A DNA stretch of 64,000 bases from Ruminococcus sp. (GTDB lineage: Bacteria > Bacillota > Clostridia > Oscillospirales > Ruminococcaceae), in contig JAFXXD010000016.1 in the NCBI GenBank assembly GCA_017542475.1, forward strand, positions 1 through 64,000, in the 5' to 3' direction. The notes beneath the pieces were generated by a model. That model worked only from the letters and a program-made list of their open reading frames with translations, was not told where the DNA came from and did no database searches. Shown here in pieces: positions 40,570-48,690 of this stretch (its first letter is position 1; each line of letters starts with the position of its first letter). A program made the translations under genes and the position numbers.

Positions 40570-42092
40570 TCCTCGATATTTGCTTTGCTATTCTCGTTTT
40601 TTGGTTTGTACGGAACAAACGAGTCAGGGTCGTACTTCTCGTTCGGGTGCTGCTGGTAGTAGATGTTCGGCCACTTTATATTTGTATTCTTCTCGCTGTT
40701 CTTGGTTCCCTCGTAGAGGTCCTCGCCCACGCGGACGCGGCGTGCCATAAGTATCAGTCTTCCGCGGCTGTCGCCGATAACGTCGGTGTTGCAGGTGGAT
40801 ATCGTGAGTATCGGGTCACCGTACTGCACATCCACGTCATTTGTGCGGAGAGTGCGTCTTTTCGCCTCGTTGACGAAGTCGTAGAACTCCTCCTCATCGT
40901 CGAAGTTGAGGGTGTTCCAGCAGTCGTACTCGGTATCGGTGTCGTCCTCCGCGTCGAGCAGGAAGAACGAGAATATCTTGTACGTGTACTGCTCGTAGTT
41001 GGAGTTGAACTCGATTATCGGGTGGTTCTCGTAGTAGTTTTCGTTGCGGTAGTAGTATTTAAGGGCTCCGAACATACTCTCGTCAGCCATATTGTGACCG
41101 TAGACGATGAGGTTATCGGAATTCTTCTCGATGAGGCGGTGGTTCTCGACGACGTCGAAGTGGTTGCGCCAGTCGAGGAAGAGAGCTCCCGCACGCGAAT
41201 CCTCGCCCTTGAAATTAAGGTGGAGGTACTTGCTGTTGTCCTCAGCCTGCACGACGGGCAGAGCCACTATCGGGTTGCCGTCAATTGTAGGTATAGTCAT
41301 ATATCCTATGACATCAGGGTTGATGTCGAGCAGCTTCTTCGCACCCGGGAGAAGGTCGTAATACTTGTCGCCCACGTTCTGCTTCTCGTCAACCGAGGTG
41401 ATAATGGGCGTGTAGGTACGGTAGATGTCGTCGATGTTGCTGTACTCGATACGGCTGCGCCACAGGTCGAGGTAGTAGTCACCGACCATATATCCGCACA
41501 CGACTATCGCCACCAGCGAGCCGAGGAACACGAACTTCCTGACGATCTCGAGCGGCTTGTCCCCCTTCTCGGGGAAGAGACCGCGGAGCCTCTGCCCGAG
41601 GGTCTTGGGCTTTTTCTTCTTTTTCTTCTTCTTTTTCGGGTCGGTGTGCATACGCGGCTCGGTATGGGGAGTATTCGCCCATGCCTCGCGCGGCTTTCTC
41701 ATAGGGTTGAGCAGCGGAGCCTGCGGTGCTGTCTGCGGCTGTACTGCCTCAGCGGGAGCCTCCTTCACGGGAGCGGTCACCTCAGCGGGAGCCTCAGTCG
41801 CAGGAGCTGTCTCCGCAGCCGTCTCCTCTGCGGGAGCTGCTGCTTCTGCGGGAGCCTCGTCCGCTCTGTTCTGCGCGGCGAGCTTGTTGCGTCTCACGCG
41901 GTCGAACTTAGCCGCAAAGCTCTCCTCCGCGGCAGAAACGGCTTCCTCCGCGGTCTGAGCCTGTACGGGAGCGGTCTCCTGCGGCTCTTCGGCGCGGAGC
42001 GAAGCTCTGATAGCCTTTATCTTGTCGGCTTTGCGCTTAGCCTCGGCGGCGGCTTGCTCTTCATTCAGTTTATCTATGTAATTATCGCTCAT
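40566..42092 (-). CDS. class B sortase with long cytoplasmic extension
   Basis: 508 residues. Residues 1-155 are low-complexity and charged, rich in Ala, Pro and Glu. They end in a run of nine lysines (about 154-162). One membrane segment (about 188-208) follows, then the sortase domain with LIVYGHNM, TISTC and RLILMARR. The catalytic triad is complete. A 185-residue cytoplasmic part is unusual for a sortase and may bind an acidic partner or the membrane. First gene of the operon with the small sortase and the SpoIID-like protein. Confidence 0.9.
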   Translation of the reverse strand: MSDNYIDKLNEEQAAAEAKRKADKIKAIRASLRAEEPQETAPVQAQTAEEAVSAAEESFAAKFDRVRRNKLAAQNRADEAPAEAAAPAEETAAETAPATEAPAEVTAPVKEAPAEAVQPQTAPQAPLLNPMRKPREAWANTPHTEPRMHTDPKKKKKKKKKPKTLGQRLRGLFPEKGDKPLEIVRKFVFLGSLVAIVVCGYMVGDYYLDLWRSRIEYSNIDDIYRTYTPIITSVDEKQNVGDKYYDLLPGAKKLLDINPDVIGYMTIPTIDGNPIVALPVVQAEDNSKYLHLNFKGEDSRAGALFLDWRNHFDVVENHRLIEKNSDNLIVYGHNMADESMFGALKYYYRNENYYENHPIIEFNSNYEQYTYKIFSFFLLDAEDDTDTEYDCWNTLNFDDEEEFYDFVNEAKRRTLRTNDVDVQYGDPILTISTCNTDVIGDSRGRLILMARRVRVGEDLYEGTKNSEKNTNIKWPNIYYQQHPNEKYDPDSFVPYKPKNENSKANIED

Positions 42093-42167
42093 AAGTTGAT
42101 TTCAGCCTCCGCGTGTGGTTTGCGACAGCTGTCTCCGTCAGGATACAGCTATCCCCTTATCCATATA

Positions 42168-42197
42168 ATTTTACACTATCAGCCGACCCTTTGTCAA
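42168..42197 (-). promoter_or_regulatory. promoter of sortase operon
   Basis: Minus strand: TTGACA (42192-42197), 18-bp spacer, TAAAAT (42168-42173), about 76 bp before the start codon. Confidence 0.75.
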
Positions 42198-42319
42198 GGT
42201 CTGCGCTCAAAGTTTCACAGTATCACCTTGAACTGTTCCGACTTAGTTCACATTTGCACCGTTCTGCACAAAAATGATATGTTGAATTTGTGCATAAGTT
42301 AAAATGTGCGACATCTTTT

Positions 42320-42389
42320 GTAGGGGACGGCGTCCCCGACGTCCCGCAAATACAACGACAATCGTAGAGGCGGCGTTCCGTCGTCCGCA
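42320..42389 (+). repeat. two GTAG palindromes
   Basis: Unit 42320-42345 is GTAG with GGGACG ... CGTCCC arms. Unit 42364-42389 is GTAG with a degenerate GGCGG...CCGC palindrome. They occupy the gap between the sortase promoter and the thiI end and may serve as the thiI 3' structure. Confidence 0.75.
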
Positions 42390-42393
42390 CATC

Positions 42394-43572
42394 TTATTTG
42401 GAATAATTGAACGTCTTTATGGTCGTCCCCTCTACTGCCTTCTGTATCAGCGGCTCGAAATCGAAGCTGTTCTGCGCCTTTTCGATGTCCTCGAGGCGCG
42501 GACGCACCTTCGGGTGGCGGGGTGTGAACACGGTGCAGCAGTCCTCATACGGAAGGGTAGAGGTCTCGAAAGTGTCGATTTTTCGCGATATCTCGATTAT
42601 CTCCGTCTTATCCATACCTATGAGCGGACGCAGAACGGGTATGCGGCAGACGGCGTCCGTACAGCCGATAGCCGCCATGGTCTGACTCGCGACCTGTCCG
42701 ACGCTCTCGCCCGTGATGAGGGCGAGGCAGTTGTCCTTTTCGGCTATTCTCTGCGCTATCTCCATCATCAGACGGCGCATTATTATCGTGAAGAACTCCT
42801 CGGGACAGTTGTCCTTGATAGCCTCCTGAATCTCGGTGAACGGCACGCAGTAGAACGCGATACCGCCGCACCAGTCGGTCAGCTTCTCGCAGAGCTGCTC
42901 CACCTTGAGCTGTGCGCGGTCGGAGGTATAGGGCGGGCTGACGTAGTGTATCGCCGCGATGTGTACTCCCCTCTTCGCCATCATCCAGCCCGCAACTGGA
43001 CTGTCAATGCCTCCCGACAGCAGCAGCAGAGCCTTTCCGCTGCTTCCCACGGGAAGTCCACCCGCGCCCTTGAGCTTCTCGGCGTGGACGTAGGCGTTGG
43101 TGTCGCGTATCTCGACCGTTACCGTCACCTCGGGCTCTTTCACGTCGACCGTGAGGTTCGGGAACTTTTCAAGCAGTATCGCGCCGAGCTCGGTGCATAT
43201 CTCGGGCGACTTCATGGGGAACGCCTTATCCGAGCGCTTGGACGCCACCTTGAACGTCCTCGCCGTGCCGAGCACGCCGCCGCAGTAGTCTATCGCCTTT
43301 GCCGTGATATCGGCAAAATCCTTCTCGCAGACACAGGCTCTGCACAGAGCCGCAATGCCGAAGACCTTGCTCACGCGGTCAACAACCTCGTCGAGGTCTA
43401 TGTCGTCGTCGAGCGGGGTTATGTAGGTCGTGGACTGCGCGCTCGTGAGCTGGAAATGTCCGAGGCGCTTCAGTCTGCGCTTGATGTTTTTGGTGAGCAT
43501 ATCCTCGAAGGTCTTTTTGTTCAGTCCCTTCAGCACCATTTCGCCGTATTTTACAAGAACTATCTCTTTCAT
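42394..43572 (-). CDS. thiI: tRNA 4-thiouridine synthetase ThiI
   Basis: 392 residues. NFLD/THUMP region at 1-165, then the PP-loop ATPase with LLLSGGIDSPVAGW near 182. ThiI adenylates U8 of tRNA and transfers sulfur from a cysteine desulfurase persulfide; it may also feed thiamine thiazole. The rhodanese domain of the E. coli protein is absent, as in most Firmicutes. The desulfurase that should supply it is encoded three genes upstream in the same operon. Confidence 0.96.
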   Translation of the reverse strand: MKEIVLVKYGEMVLKGLNKKTFEDMLTKNIKRRLKRLGHFQLTSAQSTTYITPLDDDIDLDEVVDRVSKVFGIAALCRACVCEKDFADITAKAIDYCGGVLGTARTFKVASKRSDKAFPMKSPEICTELGAILLEKFPNLTVDVKEPEVTVTVEIRDTNAYVHAEKLKGAGGLPVGSSGKALLLLSGGIDSPVAGWMMAKRGVHIAAIHYVSPPYTSDRAQLKVEQLCEKLTDWCGGIAFYCVPFTEIQEAIKDNCPEEFFTIIMRRLMMEIAQRIAEKDNCLALITGESVGQVASQTMAAIGCTDAVCRIPVLRPLIGMDKTEIIEISRKIDTFETSTLPYEDCCTVFTPRHPKVRPRLEDIEKAQNSFDFEPLIQKAVEGTTIKTFNYSK

Positions 43573-43598
43573 AATTTTCTCCTATACTATTTATAATA

Positions 43599-44168
43599 TC
43601 AGTGGAAATATTTAAGCTCGCTTCTGTAGCCGACATACACGATAAGGTCCCTGTCCCTTTTCAGAGGTCCGTACATATCCTGCATCTCATATCTGTCATA
43701 CGGGACAAGCACGTCATCGGTGAGCTCTTTGCGGCTCATCCACATTTCGGAAAATTTCCCGTCCTTATACTTCATGATAATGTTGTAGGTGTAACGAGAG
43801 TGTCCATCAAAATAATTCTGATTCACACTCTCGGGGAAAAACTCGCACGGCTCGCTGACGAGCCCGTCGGGGCCGAATGTCGCATATATGGTGTATTCCT
43901 TGTCGGCGGGTATCTCCTTTTTCTGCTCTTCGTAGTAGTCGACTATTGAACTGTCCGTAGCCTTCCTGCACGATGTCGCCTGACCGATATAGCTATCCAC
44001 CACATATCCGCCAAAATAAGAACCAAACAGAAGGTACATTCCGAACAATCCGCCGACAATGCACAGCGACACCATCAGAAATGCGAAAGCCGCAATTTTC
44101 AGTTCCTTGAGAGCCTTGCCGCCCTTCTTCGGGGTGTTTTCATCTTTCATATTCTTCATCTCGTCCAT
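43599..44168 (-). CDS. membrane-anchored protein, paralog 1
   Basis: 189 residues. A charged cytoplasmic N-terminus, one membrane segment (about 27-50, AAFAFLMVSLCIVGGLFGMY), and an extracytoplasmic domain. It shares with the upstream gene the start MDEM, the segment IPADKEYTIYAT, the phrase GLVSEPCEFFP and the end pattern ELTDDVLVPYDRYE. The two are therefore a tandem duplication. No family is recognised. It lies between the desulfurase and thiI with 26-bp gaps on both sides, so it is in the operon. Confidence 0.8.
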   Translation of the reverse strand: MDEMKNMKDENTPKKGGKALKELKIAAFAFLMVSLCIVGGLFGMYLLFGSYFGGYVVDSYIGQATSCRKATDSSIVDYYEEQKKEIPADKEYTIYATFGPDGLVSEPCEFFPESVNQNYFDGHSRYTYNIIMKYKDGKFSEMWMSRKELTDDVLVPYDRYEMQDMYGPLKRDRDLIVYVGYRSELKYFH

Positions 44169-44194
44169 AGTGAGCCTCCATTCGCATCGTCATT

Positions 44195-44746
44195 TCACTT
44201 GTTTTTCCAGACTGCATCCTTGAAGCTGCTGTAACCGATGACGTCCTTCGCGCCCTTCAATTTTCCGAACATCTCGCGCTGCTCCTCCCTGCTGTAGCTG
44301 CGGAGCATATCATCGGTGAGCGGCTTCTTCTCCAGCGACCACGCTTCGGCGGGGACTCCGTCCCTGAATCGGACAGCGATATTGAAGGTCGTTTTCCACT
44401 GCCTTGAATAATAAGCGTTGGTCGCGCTCTGCGGAAGGAGCTCGCACGGCTCGTTGACCAGTCCGTCCTTGGTGCAGGTCGCCCTGACGAGGTATTCCTT
44501 ATCAGCGGGAACAGTCTTGCCCTGCGCTTCATAGCAGTCACTTGCCTGTGCGTAGATAGCCTTTGCACACTCCAAAGCCACGGCGTCCCTGTCGTCTATC
44601 ATACGGCTGCCCCACGCCATGTTTATTCCATACACATACATCAATCCGAGGACGACAAACACCGTCGTTACTCCAAGGAGCCATATCAGCCCCTTTTTCC
44701 GCGCCTTTTCCTGTTTGCCCTGTTCCATATCAAGCATCTCGTCCAT
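44195..44746 (-). CDS. membrane-anchored protein, paralog 2
   Basis: 183 residues. One membrane segment (about 20-43, LIWLLGVTTVFVVLGLMYVYG) and an extracytoplasmic domain with VPADKEYLVRAT, GLVNEPCELLP and PLTDDMLRSYSREE, matching the neighbour at 43599. The conserved cysteine in EPCE and another in the ASDC/ATSC region are shared by both. It begins 16 bp after the cysteine desulfurase stop. Function unknown. Confidence 0.8.
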   Translation of the reverse strand: MDEMLDMEQGKQEKARKKGLIWLLGVTTVFVVLGLMYVYGINMAWGSRMIDDRDAVALECAKAIYAQASDCYEAQGKTVPADKEYLVRATCTKDGLVNEPCELLPQSATNAYYSRQWKTTFNIAVRFRDGVPAEAWSLEKKPLTDDMLRSYSREEQREMFGKLKGAKDVIGYSSFKDAVWKNK

Positions 44747-44762
44747 ATTGACCTCCTTTGGG

Positions 44763-45890
44763 TCAGCCTCTCACGCTCACGATACCCTCGGCGAGAGCCC
44801 GCGCGAACTCCTCTATCTCGGCTTCGGTGGTCTCGGCGGTCATACTCACACGCAGCGCCGAATCAGCCCTCTTGCCCGAAATGCCGAACTGCCCGAGCAC
44901 GCCGCTCTGCTGTCCCTTCGAGCACGCCGAGCCGCTTGACACGTATATCCCGCGGCTTTCGAGGTAGTGGAGCATTATCTCCGAGCGCTTGCCTGCCGCG
45001 GAGATGTTCACCACGTAGGGCGAGCCGTCCGCAGGCGAGTTGACCTCCACGCCGTCTATCGCGGAGACGAGCTCCGTAAGCCTTGCTTTCAGCGATGTTA
45101 CGCGCTCATAGCGGTCGCTTATCGTCGGAGAGAGCTTCTCAACAGCCGCTCCGAACGCACATATCAGCGGGACGCTCTCCGTGCCCGAGCGAATGCCCTT
45201 TTCCTGCTTCCCGCCCGTAACTACGGGGATAAGCCGCACGCCCCTGCGGATATAGAGGGCTCCCACGCCCTTTACTCCGTGTATTTTATGCCCGCTCAGC
45301 GATATGAGGTCGGCGCCGAGCTGATTCGCCTTCACAGGAAGCTTCATATACGCCTGCACGCAGTCGGTGTGCGTGATTATGTCCTTGAAGCGGCGCTTTA
45401 CGGCGGTGAAGGTCTCCTTCACGGGCAGGATATAGCCCGTCTCGTTGTTGACGTACATCATCGTCAGCAGCACCGTGTCCTCATTGCACGCGGAGAGGAA
45501 GTCCTCGGCGCAGAAGCGCCCGTCCTCCCTCGGCGACACGCGCACCACCTCGAAGCCCTTGCTTTCGAGGTCGGAGAGGGTCTCGTCCACGGAGGCGTGC
45601 TCCACAGCGGAGGCGACTATCCTGCGGCGTCTTTTGCCGTAAGCAGCAGAGGCTCCGCGGAGGGCGAGATTATTGCTCTCGGTCGCACCCGAGGTGAAAA
45701 TTATGTTGTCGGGCTCAGCTCCGATCGAGTCCGCGATCGTCTTTCTCGCCCTATCCATAGCCAGCTGAGCGTTCAGCCCCGCCCTGTGCAGGGACGACGG
45801 ATTGCCGAAATTATCGGTCATAGCCTCCAGCGCAGCCTGCACCGCTTCGGGACAGGGCTTTGTCGTGGCGGCGTTGTCAAGATATATCAT
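44763..45890 (-). CDS. cysteine desulfurase (NifS/IscS family)
   Basis: 375 residues. PLP-dependent fold type I: YLDNAATTKPCPEA at the start, FTSGATESNNLALRG, the PLP lysine in SGHKIHGVKGVGALYI near 200, and the active-site cysteine in SSGSACSKGQQ near 325. It takes sulfur from cysteine as a persulfide. As first gene of an operon ending in thiI it most likely feeds tRNA thiolation; a role in Fe-S assembly is possible. Confidence 0.95.
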   Translation of the reverse strand: MIYLDNAATTKPCPEAVQAALEAMTDNFGNPSSLHRAGLNAQLAMDRARKTIADSIGAEPDNIIFTSGATESNNLALRGASAAYGKRRRRIVASAVEHASVDETLSDLESKGFEVVRVSPREDGRFCAEDFLSACNEDTVLLTMMYVNNETGYILPVKETFTAVKRRFKDIITHTDCVQAYMKLPVKANQLGADLISLSGHKIHGVKGVGALYIRRGVRLIPVVTGGKQEKGIRSGTESVPLICAFGAAVEKLSPTISDRYERVTSLKARLTELVSAIDGVEVNSPADGSPYVVNISAAGKRSEIMLHYLESRGIYVSSGSACSKGQQSGVLGQFGISGKRADSALRVSMTAETTEAEIEEFARALAEGIVSVRG

Positions 45891-45923
45891 AGCTTCAACT
45901 ACTTTCTGTCAACAGTATTTCTC

Positions 45924-45952
45924 ATTATAACATATTTTTCGGTGATTGTCAA
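45924..45952 (-). promoter_or_regulatory. sigma-A promoter of desulfurase-thiI operon
   Basis: Minus strand: TTGACA (45947-45952), 17-bp spacer, TATAAT (45924-45929), 34 bp before the start codon. Confidence 0.88.
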
Positions 45953-45965
45953 AATCTGCTTTTTC

Positions 45966-46166
45966 GGACGACCAATGGTCGTCCCTACAATCGGTCGAAT
46001 CAACATTGTGTAGGGGACGGCGTCCTCGACGTCCCGTGTAGGGGCGGACATAATCCATCCATTGAGGCTGGCTTCGGTGAAAATTGCGGGCGCACACTGT
46101 GCGCCCCTACGATTGGTTGCCGTTAGGCTATCGGGATGTTGACGGGCGGCGGAACGCCGCCCCTAC
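45966..46166. repeat. cluster of five GTAG palindromes
   Basis: Units at 45966-45988 (inverted), 46010-46035, 46038-46060 (right arm mutated), 46089-46111 (inverted) and 46144-46166 (inverted). Each is GTAG/CTAC joined to a different 19-22-bp palindrome. They fill the gap between two divergent promoters. Confidence 0.85.
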
Positions 46167-46197
46167 ATATAATATAGGAAAAAATGTCAAAAAGCCC

Positions 46198-46226
46198 TTG
46201 ACAAGCCCGAATTATTGTGTTATAAT
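46198..46226 (+). promoter_or_regulatory. sigma-A promoter of rpmG-secE-nusG
   Basis: TTGACA (46198-46203), 17-bp spacer, TATAAT (46221-46226). Confidence 0.92.
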
Positions 46227-46235
46227 AGTTTTACC

Positions 46236-46300
46236 TCGTTTGGGGTTATTTTTTATGCCCCGCAGAGGGAGGCAAACGACCTACCTCCGCTCGCGGAGGA
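46236..46300 (+). promoter_or_regulatory. structured rpmG leader
   Basis: TCGTTTG (46236-46242) pairs with CAAACGA (46273-46279), enclosing GGG/CCC pairing. A second hairpin CCTCCG/CGGAGG follows (about 46284-46299). No U-tract. It may be an autoregulatory r-protein leader, but I recognise no known class. Confidence 0.45.
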
Positions 46301-46324
46301 AATATTAATTCAGGAGGTGCCGTT

Positions 46325-46474
46325 ATGAGAGTGAAGATTACATTGGCTTGCACTGAGTGCAAACAGCGTAATTACGTTTCCAAGAAGAACAAGAAGAACG
46401 ATCCGGACAGAATTGAAATGATGAAGCACTGCAAATTCTGCCGCAAGCACACTCATCACAAGGAAACAAAGTGA
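46325..46474 (+). CDS. rpmG: 50S ribosomal protein L33
   Basis: 49 residues: begins [17 protein letters not shown] and ends [14 protein letters not shown]. Four cysteines (CTEC, CKFC) make it the zinc-binding form. AGGAGG eight bases upstream of the ATG. The order rpmG-secE-nusG is conserved in Firmicutes. Confidence 0.97.
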   Translation: MRVKITLACTECKQRNYVSKKNKKNDPDRIEMMKHCKFCRKHTHHKETK

Positions 46475-46491
46475 TCGGAGGGAGTATTTGA

Positions 46492-46752
46492 ATGGCTAAG
46501 GACAAGGAAAATACAACATCCGAAAAGAAGGATAAGAAGGAAAAGAAGTCCAAGAAGGAACCCAACAAGATCGTTAAGTGGTTCAAGGACCTGAGGATCG
46601 AATTCAAGAAAGTCGTATGGCCCACAAAGGAGACCGTCATCAACAACACAGCGGTTGTTCTCGCAGTTGTTGCAGGCTCGGCTATCATCGTAGGCGCGCT
46701 CGACTTCGGATTCCTCCATTTGCTTAGCTTCATCTATACGCTGGGCAAGTAA
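46492..46752 (+). CDS. secE: preprotein translocase subunit SecE
   Basis: 86 residues. A Lys-rich N-terminus (about 1-25), the amphipathic helix WFKDLRIEFKKVVWPTKE typical of SecE, and one membrane segment (about 52-80). SecE clamps SecY in the translocon. It lies 17 bp after rpmG. Confidence 0.96.
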   Translation: MAKDKENTTSEKKDKKEKKSKKEPNKIVKWFKDLRIEFKKVVWPTKETVINNTAVVLAVVAGSAIIVGALDFGFLHLLSFIYTLGK

Positions 46753-46773
46753 TGAGCTCTGAGGAGGATATTT

Positions 46774-47301
46774 ATGTCAGAAGCAGCAAAGTGGTACGTT
46801 ATCCACACTTATTCGGGCTATGAGAATAAAGTAGCCCAGAATATTGAAAAGGTTGTAGAAAACCGTAAGCTTCATGACCTTATCCAGGAGGTCAGAGTCC
46901 CTACCGAGAAGGTGACCGAGATCACCGACGGTAAAAGCAAGGAAATAGAGCGTAAGACCTTCCCGGGCTACGTTCTTGTCAAGATGGTTGTTACCGAGGA
47001 CACATGGTATGTTGTCAGAAATACAAGAGGCTGCACGGGCTTTGTAGGTCCTGCATCCGAGCCCACTCCCCTCTCCGAGGAGGAGGTCAAGAAGACCTTC
47101 GGCATTGACGTTTCAACAGTCGAGGTCAACTTCAAGGAGGGCGACAGAGTTCAGATCTCGGGCACTGCTATGGACGGCTTCATCGGAGTTGTTCAGGGTA
47201 TCAACATCGAAGAGCGAACAGTTGATCTTCTCGTATCAATGTTCGGCAGAGAAACCCCCACCACACTGCCTATCAATCAGGTAATATCGGTGGAGGACTA
47301 A
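46774..47301 (+). CDS. nusG: transcription elongation factor NusG
   Basis: 175 residues. NGN domain starting WYVIHTYSGYENKVAQNIEK, with FPGYVLVKM and RNTRGCTGFVG, and a C-terminal KOW domain (FKEGDRVQISGTAMDGFIG). It binds RNA polymerase and Rho or S10. It lies 21 bp after secE with GAGGA upstream. Confidence 0.98.
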   Translation: MSEAAKWYVIHTYSGYENKVAQNIEKVVENRKLHDLIQEVRVPTEKVTEITDGKSKEIERKTFPGYVLVKMVVTEDTWYVVRNTRGCTGFVGPASEPTPLSEEEVKKTFGIDVSTVEVNFKEGDRVQISGTAMDGFIGVVQGINIEERTVDLLVSMFGRETPTTLPINQVISVED

Positions 47302-47314
47302 TTAGGTCAAAAGA

Positions 47315-47374
47315 GAAGCCGAAGTCGGCTTCAGTGGGAGAGGTAAAATCAAGCTTGCCTCGCCATTTACCACA
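47315..47374 (+). promoter_or_regulatory. L1-binding leader before rplK
   Basis: A hairpin GAAGCCG/CGGCTTC (47315-47332) is followed by GTGGGAGAGG at 47334 and ATTTACCAC ending at 47373, with a stem between. GUGGGAGG ... ACCAC is the signature of the L1 site of 23S rRNA (helices 76-78), which L1 operon leaders copy for feedback. A second example lies before rplA. Confidence 0.7.
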
Positions 47375-47394
47375 TTTATGGAGGTGCGAATTCA

Positions 47395-47820
47395 ATGGCA
47401 CAGAAAGTAGTTGGCTACATTAAGCTTCAGATCGCAGCAGGAAAGGCTACTCCTGCACCGCCTGTTGGACCTGCTCTTGGTCAGCACGGCGTAAACATCA
47501 TGGCATTCACAAAGGAATTCAACGAGAGAACTAAGAACGACATCGGTATGATAATCCCTGTTGTTATCACAGTATACGCTGACCGTTCGTTCTCTTTCAT
47601 CACTAAGACTCCCCCCGCAGCTGTTCTTATCAAGAAGGCTTGCAAGATCGAAAAGGCATCGGGAGTTCCGAACAAGACTAAGGTCGCTAACATCTCTAAG
47701 GCAGACGTTCAGAAGATCGCTGAGATAAAGATGCCCGACCTCAACGCAGGCTCGCTCGAAGCTGCTATGAGCATGATCGCTGGTACAGCTCGTTCAATGG
47801 GCATTGTAGTTGTTGACTAA
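47395..47820 (+). CDS. rplK: 50S ribosomal protein L11
   Basis: 141 residues. [19 protein letters not shown], the [13 protein letters not shown] segment and [13 protein letters not shown] are canonical. L11 forms the GTPase-associated centre with 23S rRNA. GGAGG precedes the ATG. Confidence 0.98.
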   Translation: MAQKVVGYIKLQIAAGKATPAPPVGPALGQHGVNIMAFTKEFNERTKNDIGMIIPVVITVYADRSFSFITKTPPAAVLIKKACKIEKASGVPNKTKVANISKADVQKIAEIKMPDLNAGSLEAAMSMIAGTARSMGIVVVD

Positions 47821-47876
47821 TTGTTGAATAATAACTTGAATGACGATAGGGGCAATCCCCTGTTCCGACTTCTCAA

Positions 47877-47924
47877 TGGTGGGAGGAAAATTCCGCTAAT
47901 CGGGTAAAATCCCGATATTACCAC
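47877..47924 (+). promoter_or_regulatory. L1-binding leader before rplA
   Basis: GTGGGAGGAAAATTCC at 47879 and GATATTACCAC ending at 47924, with a CGGG/CCCG hairpin between. It has the same L1-stalk mimic as the leader before rplK, and is also preceded by a small hairpin (AGGGG/CCCCT at 47847-47861). Confidence 0.72.
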
Positions 47925-47943
47925 TTTAATAGGAGGAAATATA

Positions 47944-48639
47944 ATGAAACACGGCAAGAAATATGTTGACAGCGCAAAGGCTGTTGATTCTGCAAAATTT
48001 TACGAGTCTGCTGAGGCTCTCGAGCTCGTTTGCCAGAACGCAAAGGCTAAGTTCGATGAGACTATCGAGGCTCACATCCGTCTCGGCGTTGACTCACGTC
48101 ACGCTGACCAGCAGGTAAGAGGCGCTGTTGTACTTCCCAACGGTACAGGTAAGACAGTTCGCGCTCTCGTTTTCTGCAAGGAGGACAAGTACGAGGCTGC
48201 TAAGGCTGCAGGCGCTGACTACGTTGGCGGTATGGATCTCGTAGACAAGATCACTAAGGAAAACTGGATGGACTTCGATGTTGTAATCGCTTCTCCCGAT
48301 ATGATGGGCGTTGTAGGTCGTCTCGGTAAGGTCCTCGGTCCCCGCGGACTTATGCCTAACCCGAAGGCAGGTACTGTAACTCCCGATGTTGCAAAGGCTG
48401 TTACAGAGGCTAAGGCTGGTAAGATCGAGTACCGTCTCGACAAGACCAACATCATCCACTGCCCCATCGGCAAGGCTTCTTTCGGTGCTGCTAAGCTCGA
48501 CGAGAACTTCACAACACTTATGGAGGCTATCGTAAAGGCTAAGCCTGCTGCTGCTAAGGGTACTTACCTCAAGAGCTGCACAGTTACTTCCACAATGGGA
48601 CCCGGAGTTCCCGTTGCTACAGCTAAATACGGTGTCTGA
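47944..48639 (+). CDS. rplA: 50S ribosomal protein L1
   Basis: 231 residues. [15 protein letters not shown] start, [16 protein letters not shown] and the signature [24 protein letters not shown]1 forms the mobile stalk at the E site and usually represses its own operon by binding an mRNA mimic of its rRNA site. AGGAGG upstream; a strong terminator follows. Confidence 0.98.
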   Translation: MKHGKKYVDSAKAVDSAKFYESAEALELVCQNAKAKFDETIEAHIRLGVDSRHADQQVRGAVVLPNGTGKTVRALVFCKEDKYEAAKAAGADYVGGMDLVDKITKENWMDFDVVIASPDMMGVVGRLGKVLGPRGLMPNPKAGTVTPDVAKAVTEAKAGKIEYRLDKTNIIHCPIGKASFGAAKLDENFTTLMEAIVKAKPAAAKGTYLKSCTVTSTMGPGVPVATAKYGV

Positions 48640-48660
48640 TTCAGACTAACAGCAATAATT

Positions 48661-48690
48661 AAGGGCGTTCGTAATGAACGCCCTTTTTAT
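48661..48690. terminator. terminator between convergent rplA and yhfC-like genes
   Basis: AAGGGCGTTC / GAACGCCCTT hairpin with TTTTTATT on the plus side. It overlaps the end of the leftward gene at 48687 and mainly serves rplA. Confidence 0.88.
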
